Below, in pieces: positions 14,504 to 22,700 of a DNA stretch of 42,348 nucleotides. A program made the position numbers and the translations under genes. The DNA comes from an uncultured Collinsella sp. (lineage in GTDB: Bacteria > Actinomycetota > Coriobacteriia > Coriobacteriales > Coriobacteriaceae). Each line of letters opens with the position of its first letter. Positions within the stretch are counted from its first letter, which is position 1. The notes beneath the pieces were generated by a model that saw nothing but the letters and a program-made list of their open reading frames with translations, had not been told where the DNA came from and searched no databases. Location: positions 1 through 42,348 of the forward strand of contig CABURV010000009.1 in NCBI GenBank assembly GCA_902494035.1, read 5' to 3'.

Positions 14504-14525
14504 AGAGGTCCCGAGCGGGACCTCT
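14504..14525 (-). terminator. terminator of the TlpA-like lipoprotein operon
   Basis: AGAGGTCCC (14504-14512), loop GAGC, GGGACCTCT (14517-14525); on the minus strand it is followed by TCTTTT. It lies 80 bases after the stop codon of the gene at 14605. Confidence 0.7.
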
Positions 14526-14604
14526 ATATGGTGGAGCTTATCTTGAAAGGTAGCGGACTACTTCGCACAGCGGCCCACGATCCTCGCTATGCTTTACGCG
14601 TTTT

Positions 14605-15576
14605 TTACTGCTCGCTATTCGCAATCGCCTGGTCGATAAGTTTGTTGAGTGCTGCGCGCTGCTCGGCGGAGCTGATGGCTCCCACGATTGGATCCCCTAC
14701 GATGTTGCCATTCTGATCGATGACATACGTTGTCGGGAACGAGAACAAATTTGACGTAAACTTACCGGCCTCGCTATCCGACTTGAACCAGATGTTCTTA
14801 TATGTCACGCCCTTCTTGCTCAGCACGTCCTTGGCGTCTGCAATCTCGCCCTTGTTGCCATCGAGCGTAAAGGAATTGACGCCCACGACCTGGCCGCCCT
14901 TCTTGGCAAGCTCCTGATTCAGTTTCTCAAGATCGCCCAGCTCGCCCACGCACGGCTTGCAAGTGGTGAACCAGAAGTTCATGACGGTGACCTTGTTCTT
15001 AGAGAACAGCTCGTCGCTGCTCACGTCGTTGCCGTCCAGGTCCTTGCCCGTAAAGCTGGGGAACTTCGTCGCCTCGCTCGAAGCATTGGCACCAGCCGTC
15101 ATGCCAGCGGTCGAAGCGTCGACGCTCTCGCCTGCGCTCGGCGTGCTTCCACAGCCGGGGAACTCCTTCTCCAAGCTCTCGAGCTTGTCCTCGATTTCCT
15201 TGATCTGCTGCGCACCGGCCTTGAGCGTCTTAAGCTCATCCGCCGTAAACTCATCCTTGGCGCCGTCGATGGTCTTGAGCAAGAAATCGCCGTAATTGCT
15301 GCCGTCCTCAATCATTGTCGAGTCTTTATTTGCCGCATTGAATACCTTTTCCCACAGCGCGTTATCACTCGAAAAGATCTCGTTCTCCTTCTGCATGAGC
15401 TTCGCATACAGCTCGGCGGCCTCGTCGGCATTGGCCGGCTTCTGCGCAGTGAGTTCTGCGATCTTAGGATCGGAGCTCGCAGATTCGCTCACATTGCCAC
15501 CGGGCGCCGAACATGCCACAAGGCACAAGGCCAATACCGGCACCATAAACAGGGCCGCAATCTTAGAAAGCTTCAT
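14605..15576 (-). CDS. TlpA/ResA-like thioredoxin-fold lipoprotein
   Basis: A 323-residue lipoprotein: signal peptide with lipobox LVAC (cysteine 22), then an N-terminal helical region rich in Lys and Glu (about 35-145), a Ser/Ala linker, and a C-terminal TlpA/AhpC-like thioredoxin fold. The active site is FTTCKPC (C206, C209), followed by the cis-proline segment SFPTTYVID. Known for the family: disulfide reduction or exchange outside the membrane, for example for cytochrome c or secreted proteins. The start at 15576 is preferred over 15582 because GGAGGA is then 6 bases away. It is the last gene of the operon with the NapH-like protein and the CXXC protein, which may feed it electrons across the membrane (inference). 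Confidence 0.92.
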   Translation of the reverse strand: MKLSKIAALFMVPVLALCLVACSAPGGNVSESASSDPKIAELTAQKPANADEAAELYAKLMQKENEIFSSDNALWEKVFNAANKDSTMIEDGSNYGDFLLKTIDGAKDEFTADELKTLKAGAQQIKEIEDKLESLEKEFPGCGSTPSAGESVDASTAGMTAGANASSEATKFPSFTGKDLDGNDVSSDELFSKNKVTVMNFWFTTCKPCVGELGDLEKLNQELAKKGGQVVGVNSFTLDGNKGEIADAKDVLSKKGVTYKNIWFKSDSEAGKFTSNLFSFPTTYVIDQNGNIVGDPIVGAISSAEQRAALNKLIDQAIANSEQ

Positions 15577-15605
15577 AGTCATTCCTCCGTTTTGTCGAAG
15601 CTTGT

Positions 15606-16508
15606 TTACTTTTTATCGGCGGTCAAGGGAAGCTTTTCCGCCGATACATCCAGGCCATAGCGATAGCTGATGGCATCGACAGGACAGGCCCCGATGCACT
15701 TTCCGCACCGGATACATTCGGCATGATTGGGCGCGCGGACCACATCAACGTCCATCTGACAAACCCTTGAACACTTGCCGCACGAGACACATTTGCATGC
15801 GTCAACCCGAATCCCCAGTAGGGACACCCTATTCATGAGCGCATAGAATGCGCCAAGTGGACAAATCCATTTGCAGAAGGGGCGATAGAACAAAACGCTC
15901 AGCACTACCACGGCAATGAGAACGGCAAGTTTCCAGGTAAAGAGCTGCCCCAGCGCAGATCGAATGCCGGCGTTGGCAATGGCCAGCGGAATTGCGCCCT
16001 CGAGCACACCCTGTGGACAGATGTACTTACAAAAGAACGGGTCGCCCATGCCCACGTCGTTAACCACCAAGACGGGCAGCAGCACCACGGCAAACAGCAG
16101 CACGACGTACTTGATGTACGTGAGCGGCTTGAGCTTTTTCGTGGAGAACTTTTTGCCGGGAATCTTATGAAGCAGCTCCTGCAGCCAGCCAAACGGGCAC
16201 AGAAAGCCGCATACAAAGCGTCCCAGCAGCACGCCGAGCAAAATGAGCGTACCGGTAACATAGTAAGAAAAGTTGAACTTGGATGAACCTACCACCGACT
16301 GGAACGACCCGATGGGGCACGCACCCGATGCCGCGGGGCACGAATAGCAGTTAAGTCCAGGTACGCAGACCGTTTTTCCCGCGCCCTGATAGATGCCGCC
16401 TTTGGCAAAGTTTGGCAGGTGAATGTTAGTGACGAGCGTCGCCGCCGCCTGAATGAATCCGCGAAATCGAGCCAAAACATGCGACGCAGTGTTTTCTCTT
16501 TTATCCAA
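15606..16508 (-). CDS. NapH/YccM-like membrane protein with 4Fe-4S clusters
   Basis: A 300-residue membrane protein with about five helices. Three cytoplasmic-face CxxxCP motifs, CGFLCPFG (100-107), CKYICPQG (160-167) and CKWICPLG (212-219), are as in NapH and related polyferredoxins. The C-terminus carries two 4Fe-4S ferredoxin motifs: C240-x2-C243-x2-C246-x3-C250-Q, and C265-x2-C268-x2-C271-x3-C275-P. An N-terminal cluster of cysteines (CVPGLNCYSCP) faces outside. A TTG start at 16508 is chosen because it overlaps the stop codon of the small CXXC gene upstream (TTGGATAA), suggesting translational coupling; the longer frame to 16580 has no ribosome-binding site and would overlap that gene. 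Likely role: passing electrons across the membrane to the TlpA-like protein. Confidence 0.87.
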   Translation of the reverse strand: MDKRENTASHVLARFRGFIQAAATLVTNIHLPNFAKGGIYQGAGKTVCVPGLNCYSCPAASGACPIGSFQSVVGSSKFNFSYYVTGTLILLGVLLGRFVCGFLCPFGWLQELLHKIPGKKFSTKKLKPLTYIKYVVLLFAVVLLPVLVVNDVGMGDPFFCKYICPQGVLEGAIPLAIANAGIRSALGQLFTWKLAVLIAVVVLSVLFYRPFCKWICPLGAFYALMNRVSLLGIRVDACKCVSCGKCSRVCQMDVDVVRAPNHAECIRCGKCIGACPVDAISYRYGLDVSAEKLPLTADKK

Positions 16509-16647
16509 TTCCGATACACTCCAAGCACAGCCTAATCGCTTTGGCCAGCACGGCATCCGCCTCGCCACGCATAACACCAAAGCACACCATGGTGATTCCG
16601 ACGATCAACAAAGCGACCTGTACCACGGGTTTTACCGCTTTGAACAA
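16501..16647 (-). CDS. CD1871A-family small membrane protein with CXXC-like ending (48 aa)
   Basis: A tiny gene. It starts at TTG (16647) with AAAGGAG 8 bases upstream. The product is one membrane helix (PVVQVALLIVGITMVCFGVM), then RGEADAVLAKAIRLCLECIGIG at the C-terminus. The RGE-x5-L-x-KAI-x2-CLECIG(I/L)G pattern is that of the CD1871A family of CXXC-motif small proteins found beside 4Fe-4S membrane proteins in Clostridia and Coriobacteria. The stop codon overlaps the TTG start of the NapH-like gene. Inference: it is a small membrane-bound thiol partner of the NapH-like and TlpA-like proteins. Confidence 0.82.
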   Translation of the reverse strand: MFKAVKPVVQVALLIVGITMVCFGVMRGEADAVLAKAIRLCLECIGIG

Positions 16648-16737
16648 CCTGACCACTCCTTTCGTTACGCGACCATTGGACCATATCGGCTATAAAATCC
16701 GTGTTAAGCGCGATTTGAAATGTGCAAGGAGACTGTT

Positions 16738-17412
16738 ATGCGTATTTTGATCGTCGAGGACGAGCGGGCGCTGTGTGACGCAATCGCGCGCAGCTTGCGA
16801 AACTTGGCGTACAGCGTCGACTGCTGTCACGACGGACAGGAGGCGCTCGACCTACTGGACGTTGAGGCCTTCGACCTCGTGGTACTCGACCTCAACCTTC
16901 CCCGCATCGACGGCATGACCGTGCTCAGGAAACTTAGGAAAACTGACTGCGAGACTAAGGTACTGATTCTGTCCGCACGTGGCGAAGTATCCGATAAAGT
17001 CGCCGGACTCGATGCCGGCGCCAACGATTACCTCACCAAGCCGTTCCATCTGGACGAGCTTGCAGCAAGGATTCGCAGCCTTACCCTCAGACGCTTTACA
17101 CAAAGCGACGTAGTTTTAACCTGCGGAAAGCTCCGCTTTGACACCAAGGCGCGCATCGCCTCCGTGAACAGCGAGGCTTTATCTCTTACGCGCAAGGAAA
17201 CGGGAATCTTGGAATACCTGATGCTTAATCAGGGGCGTCCGGTAAGTCAAGAGGAGCTTATCGAGCACGTTTGGGATAGCAGCGTGAACAGCTTTAGCAA
17301 CGCAACCCGCGTTCATATTTCGTCGCTCCGAAAAAAGTTGCGCAGCGCTTTGGGATACGACCCGATTCGCAATCGGATTGGAGAGGGCTACGTTATGGAG
17401 GATAACGAATGA
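16738..17412 (+). CDS. OmpR/PhoB-family response regulator
   Basis: A 224-residue two-domain regulator. The receiver domain (1-115) has acidic residues E8-D9, phosphoacceptor D51 in VVLDLNLP, the switch serine in LILSARGE and Lys101 in YLTKPFHL. The C-terminal winged helix (about 130-222) contains SLTRKETGILEYLMLNQGRPVSQEELIEHVWD. The start at 16738 follows AAGGAG. It is divergent from the envelope redox operon, 90 bases from the CXXC gene, so that operon is the obvious target. Its stop codon overlaps the histidine kinase start (ATGA). Confidence 0.95.
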   Translation: MRILIVEDERALCDAIARSLRNLAYSVDCCHDGQEALDLLDVEAFDLVVLDLNLPRIDGMTVLRKLRKTDCETKVLILSARGEVSDKVAGLDAGANDYLTKPFHLDELAARIRSLTLRRFTQSDVVLTCGKLRFDTKARIASVNSEALSLTRKETGILEYLMLNQGRPVSQEELIEHVWDSSVNSFSNATRVHISSLRKKLRSALGYDPIRNRIGEGYVMEDNE

Positions 17413-18560
17413 AAAGGCTTTCGCTGCAATGGCGCATAACGATTATGACGGCACTGCTCACGTGTGCGGCATGCGTGCTGACAAACTGCCTGGTCGGCTA
17501 TACGGGCATGCGCTACATGGATGCCATCGGCAGTAACATCTCGGCCTTTAACGCAACCGGCGAAGATTCGCCCCAGGCGTTCGACCCAACGAAAGCGACC
17601 CCCGATGACAAAGTCACGATCGTCGTAAACGACGCACAGGAGTCTTTTGGCACGACAACCTGGTGCATCACGGCTGGAGTCACACTCCTTGGCGGCGTGC
17701 TGGCATACTTTGTGAGCGGCCGTACGCTCAAACCGTTACGGGCTTTTGCCGCCCAGGTTGAGCGTGTGCAGCCTGACAACCTAAGCGAAATCGGACTCAG
17801 TGAAGATGTGCCCACCGAGCTACAACGATGCAGTGCCTCTTTCAACGACATGATCGCCCGTCTTGGCGAAGGGTTCTCTGCACAGCGTCAGTTTACCGGC
17901 AACGCCGCACACGAGCTGCGCACCCCGCTCGCCCTTATGCAAGCACAGATTGAACTATTCATTTCCGAGCGCTCCGGTTTGCAACCCGAAACGGCCGAGC
18001 TGCTCGGCCTGCTACAAGAACAAACTGAGCGAATGTCGCGGATGACCAAGGTGTTGCTCGAGATGAGTGAGCTCCGCAGCGTTCCTTGCGAGGACGATGT
18101 GGAGCTTGGTCCCTTGTCCGAAGAGGTCCTCACCGACCTTGTGCCACTTGCCGAGAATAAGGGCATAGCCCTCAATTGTGCTGGAGACGCTTTAGTAATC
18201 GGGAACGATGCGCTCCTCTATCGGCTGGTGTTTAACTTGACCGAAAACGCCATCCGTTACAGCCGCCCCGGCTCGAGCGTTACCGTCTCCATCTGCGACA
18301 ACGACAGCCACGTGTTCCTGCGAGTCGAGGACCAGGGCCCGGGAATACCCAAGCAGTACCGTGAGAGCATCTTCCAACCGTTCTTTCGTCTAGACAAATC
18401 CCGCAGCAGAGCATACGGCGGCGCAGGACTCGGACTAGCGCTCGTTTGGGAGATTGCAGCTCTTCACGGTGGCACAGTAGAGGTCGAAACAAGTTCCGAG
18501 AACGGGACCACCATGCTCGTAAGCCTTCCAAAACGATCCGCAGCGTCAACCGAGCAGTAA
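17409..18560 (+). CDS. sensor histidine kinase
   Basis: A 383-residue kinase with two membrane helices (about 11-33 and 84-103) around a short outer loop of about 50 residues (YTGMRYMDAIGSN to QESFGTT), a HAMP linker, a HisKA domain with phosphoacceptor H168 (HELRTPLALM), N-box N280, G1 box DQGPGIP (308-314) and G2 box GGAGLGLALV (337-346). All catalytic parts are present. The 4-base overlap with the response regulator shows a single operon. The small outer loop suggests sensing within or near the membrane, perhaps of envelope redox state, given the divergent redox operon (inference). Confidence 0.95.
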   Translation: MKRLSLQWRITIMTALLTCAACVLTNCLVGYTGMRYMDAIGSNISAFNATGEDSPQAFDPTKATPDDKVTIVVNDAQESFGTTTWCITAGVTLLGGVLAYFVSGRTLKPLRAFAAQVERVQPDNLSEIGLSEDVPTELQRCSASFNDMIARLGEGFSAQRQFTGNAAHELRTPLALMQAQIELFISERSGLQPETAELLGLLQEQTERMSRMTKVLLEMSELRSVPCEDDVELGPLSEEVLTDLVPLAENKGIALNCAGDALVIGNDALLYRLVFNLTENAIRYSRPGSSVTVSICDNDSHVFLRVEDQGPGIPKQYRESIFQPFFRLDKSRSRAYGGAGLGLALVWEIAALHGGTVEVETSSENGTTMLVSLPKRSAASTEQ

Positions 18561-18628
18561 AACGAAAGGGGTCCCGAGCAACAGGAGTACAATTGCTGCT
18601 ATTGTTGCCAGCTGTTGGGAGATGGAAG

Positions 18629-19633
18629 ATGGACTGCGATGGCTACCCATGCGTTCCCATGCCGTTGATGTGCACTGCCTTTGTGCCGGGGCAGATTGAC
18701 GCTGCGGTTGCAGGCATTTCCGACCCCGATTCACGCACCATCGCCACGGCAGAAGCGCTGTACTTTCGCGGACAGGCCGCCCTCGCTGCCAAGACGGCGC
18801 GCCCCTATCTTGACGCCACCGATTCCGCACTGCGCTATTCCGCATGCTTTATCTGCGGATACGCCAGCCTGTCGCTCAACCGTATCGCCGACGCCCGCCG
18901 TTGTCTTGCGGGCATCCTCGATACGCCAACTGACGAGGAATCACCCGCCGTCCACGCCACGCATATCCTGTTCGCCTCGGCCGCAAGCGTCCTGCTGCAC
19001 TTGTCTTCCCCGTATTCTGCCGAAGAGTTTTATCCGCTTGCGGCGCATCTGCCCGAAGGCCTGCGCTTGTTCGCCAGCTACGTGATGGCGCATGCCCTGT
19101 ACCTGCGCGGCGAATATGGCCGCAGTCTGGGCATGGCGGAAAACGCCCTGATCATGAAACAGGGGAGCTATCCGATCTCGGAACTGTTCCTGCACCTGGC
19201 AGCTTCCATGGCATGCATGAGTCTCAAAGACGTCGACGCCGCAAAAACGCACTTCGGAGCCGCTTGGAACATTGCGCGCCCCGACGGCCTTATCGAGCTC
19301 ATTGGCGAGCACCACGGCCTTTTGCAGGGGCTCATCGAGGCATGCCTAAAATCGCAATACCCTGACGATTTCGCACGTATCATCGAGATTACGTATCGAT
19401 TCAGCTACGGCTGGCGGCGCATCCACAACCCCGATTCGGGCGAGGACGTTGCCGACGATTTAACGACCACGGAGTTCACCATGGCCATGCTCGCCTGCCG
19501 CGGATGGACCAACGCCGAAATCGCACGCCACATGGGCGTGTCGCCAGGTACCGTTAAAAATCGACTGTCCAACGTGTATGCAAAGCTTGGCATCGGCACG
19601 CGCACCGAACTGGTCGCGCATATGCTGCGTTAG
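18629..19633 (+). CDS. LuxR-type helix-turn-helix regulator with helical-repeat N-terminus
   Basis: A 334-residue protein. The N-terminal 250 residues are Ala/Leu-rich helix pairs resembling tetratricopeptide-like repeats (AEALYFRGQAALAAKTARPYL, HALYLRGEYGRSLGMAENAL, ASMACMSLKDVDAAKTHFGAAW). The C-terminal 65 residues are a LuxR/FixJ helix-turn-helix: TTTEFTMAMLACRGWTNAEIARHMGVSPGTVKNRLSNVYAKLGI. The start at 18629 is chosen because GGGAG lies 9 bases upstream; the longer frame overlaps the kinase gene. It has no receiver or classic acyl-homoserine lactone domain. It stands 156 bases before the large exported protein and on the same strand, so it may control it (inference). Confidence 0.85.
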   Translation: MDCDGYPCVPMPLMCTAFVPGQIDAAVAGISDPDSRTIATAEALYFRGQAALAAKTARPYLDATDSALRYSACFICGYASLSLNRIADARRCLAGILDTPTDEESPAVHATHILFASAASVLLHLSSPYSAEEFYPLAAHLPEGLRLFASYVMAHALYLRGEYGRSLGMAENALIMKQGSYPISELFLHLAASMACMSLKDVDAAKTHFGAAWNIARPDGLIELIGEHHGLLQGLIEACLKSQYPDDFARIIEITYRFSYGWRRIHNPDSGEDVADDLTTTEFTMAMLACRGWTNAEIARHMGVSPGTVKNRLSNVYAKLGIGTRTELVAHMLR

Positions 19634-19789
19634 CGGCCAGACTGCCTAGCGCGGCACGTGCGCCCCGGAGCCCCGGCGCTTCGCTCGCTCAAATTGGACA
19701 TTTTGGCCCTCGGACGGCACTACCGTGACAGGATGCCTTCTCGCAAAATTGGATTATTTCCACCGATACCTGCGGGATGGGAGCCAAAG

Positions 19790-22700
19790 ATGCTTGATCG
19801 CCGTTCGTTACTTGTTGCCGGAGCGTCCTCGCTGGCGAGCATTATGTTGCCGCGCGTGCCGGGAAGCGCAAACGCCTTCATATTGCCGTTCGCCCCCGCC
19901 GAGGCATACGCCGACGAAGATGATCCCTTCAAGGTCTTGGTGCTCTCGCGCACCATGTTTGGTGTGGTCGTGGTCGACGTCGCCAACAAGAATACGCCCA
20001 TCACGGGTGCCCAGGTCACGCTCATATCGCGCTATGCCGCAGGCAAGCAGCTCACCGCCACGACCGATGACGAAGGCACGGCCATCTTTGAGGTCGCCCC
20101 TCTTTCAGAAGGCTACGTGGACGAGGCAACGCTTCTCGACGCGTACGACTTTAACGGCGGCATCTCCATTAGCATGGCAGGCTACCGCGATGTCGAGATT
20201 CCCCTTGCGCGTATCCAGGGCGGCACCGCTATTACCGCACCCACACGTCCGCTCTCCGATGGCGAGCCGTACTTTCGACAGCTCACGTTCGACGAATGGG
20301 ACATCCAGTACGCCGACGCCACGTTTATGGCAATGCCAGCGGACGAAGCAGCAAACGACCAGCCCGACACGCACGCTTTTACCGTGCAGGCTCATCTGCC
20401 GCAGGGCGGGCAGGCAACGTTGCATATCAATAAAGTGATGCCCGCTGCGGGCAGCTCACCCGAAACCGTCACGCAGATCGGCCAGATCAAGGCCAGCGCA
20501 TCGGGCGCGGATAATCTGGCGACGTTCACGCTTGAAGACACGTTCCTCGATGCAGCTTCGGGCCTTCTGGAGGAAGGGTGCAAGCTGCGCTTTATGCTCG
20601 ACTACCAGGGCAAAACCTACACGCTCTCATCCCCTATGGCCGTTGTCACCGCGCCGGCCGCAAAGGCGGAATCGGGCTCGACCACCATCATTCCCACCAC
20701 CATGGACCAAGAGATCACTCCGTTTGATTTCCCCGCGGCGTTTCCCGGTATCGGCGGCAATAAGTTCACGTGCTGGATGCCCACATTTCCCATTCTGTTC
20801 GATTTCTCGTTTGCTGGATACGTGCTGTTTGGCGGAGGGTACAAACCAGCTAGCTATATGAACGATTCGGGCAACCCTGATCCGGAATACTGGAAGAAGT
20901 CACCGCGCGAGTCGGGCGCCAAGCAGGCAAACCGCTACCTCGACGAGATGGAGGGGAAGTGGAATCAGTACAAGAGGATGAGTGCCGGTTCGGGCACCGA
21001 TCCAAGAAACACCAAGCTCCTTCGCCACCATTGCACGCCGCTGTTCACGATGGATATCGCCACACAGCTGTACGGCTCGCTCGCCTACGATTGGGTGGGC
21101 AAAACCTGGGGTAACAACAACGACCCCGCATACGGCAATATTAAGGCCCTCTTCCAGGTAAGAACCGACCTCAATTGGACCGAGCAGTTTACCCTAGGAC
21201 CGGTGCCATTTTTCCTAAACGTCAACCCCTGGGTGCTGGCAAAACTGGCGCTCGCCGTGGGTGCCCACACGCACGGCAGCGGCGCGGCGTTTTTTAAAAA
21301 CATTTCGCTCGACTATTCAAACACGTCGGGCTCGTTCACCATCCAGATCGGGCTTGCCGTCACCTTTGGCGCCGGCGTTGCAGGCGTCGCTTCGTCTGCC
21401 GTGCGCGGCGCCGCATCCCTCACGCTGTTCATTGGGTACGAGAAGGCAGATGGACACCAGCTTCCGCGACTGCGCGTAGGTGCAGACGTCGATGTCGATG
21501 TGATACTCCAATTCGTAATGTTCAAGTGGACCACCAAGGCTTGGTCGGGGTCGTGGCCCACGCTCATCGATTCGTGGAATATGTCGGTGAACAATGGCGA
21601 CCAGTATGTGCTCCAGCGCTCTGAGCTCGCATTGGGTGGAGATACGCCTTATACGCTGGATGCCTGCTTCGGCTCGGCCGGCAACATTGAGGCGGGCGGC
21701 GTGCCGCAATTTATCGCATCGGCCACCATCGTCACCAACGCCGAACTGCTCGCACGCGCCGAGGTTAAGGCCGCTGCCGTAAACGCCGCGCCTGTCGTGC
21801 GCGATTGGGATCGGGCGGTCACGCGCATTGAGCTCGAGGCGGATGCAGAAAGCGACGACACGGGACAGATCGAGCATTTCGTCCATGCACTGATAGAGAA
21901 CGACGAAAACGCCGCGCCGATGTATGAGTACACCTACATCGGTCAGGCAACGAACACCGTTGCCGACCCGAACGCCGATTCTGCCGGCGTGTCGGAGGAC
22001 GAGCGTGGCGGCATCAAGCCCTCGAGCGACAACGTGCTGTTTGCTGGCGCGCTCAGCGAAGCCCACATGAAGCTGGCAATGATTGCCGGCGTAGAATGCC
22101 TGTTCCGTATCGCCTCGGTGCGCTACGGCGACAATGGTCGCTCGCGCCTGGTGGTACACACAAAGGCAAACGGGACGTGGTCCGCTCCCACGCCTGTGGA
22201 CTTTCCCCTTGGGTTTGGCGAGGGCGACGTGGAGCGCGACAGCATATACGATTACGACTTCGACGTGGTGGAATATACAGACGGAAGAGGAAACCAAGAT
22301 GCCTACGTGCTGCTGGTCTCGGGCGAGCGCCCCGCCGGCGACAACACCCTTTTCGATACGGCGAGCACATCCGGCATACTGTCCGTCGTGCGCCTGCGCA
22401 TAAGCAACGGCGGAGTTCGCGTGATATCGCACACGTCGTGGCGCAGCATCTCGCGCGGCCGCCTTCAGGAGGATGGCTACCATTGCCTGCAGTGCCCGCG
22501 TATCACGGTGGGCAAGACGCTGGTCGACGGGCGCCTGTCGGGCGCTTACCTCCACCGCCGCGGAACCACCGCAGAGAAGGCGCTCGGCAGCGAGGCCGAG
22601 GTTGCGCTGGAATGCTTTACCCTGTGGTCGGATAATTTGGGCGACAGTCTCACGTTCCGTCAGGTCCTCCACTTTCCGCAAGCACCATCGAGTATCGAGC

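Noticed and set aside
12599..14716. A 705-codon plus-strand frame opposite the ABC transporter
   Set aside because: The translation is Arg/His/Gly-rich with no domain, while the minus strand encodes a complete ABC protein with all motifs.
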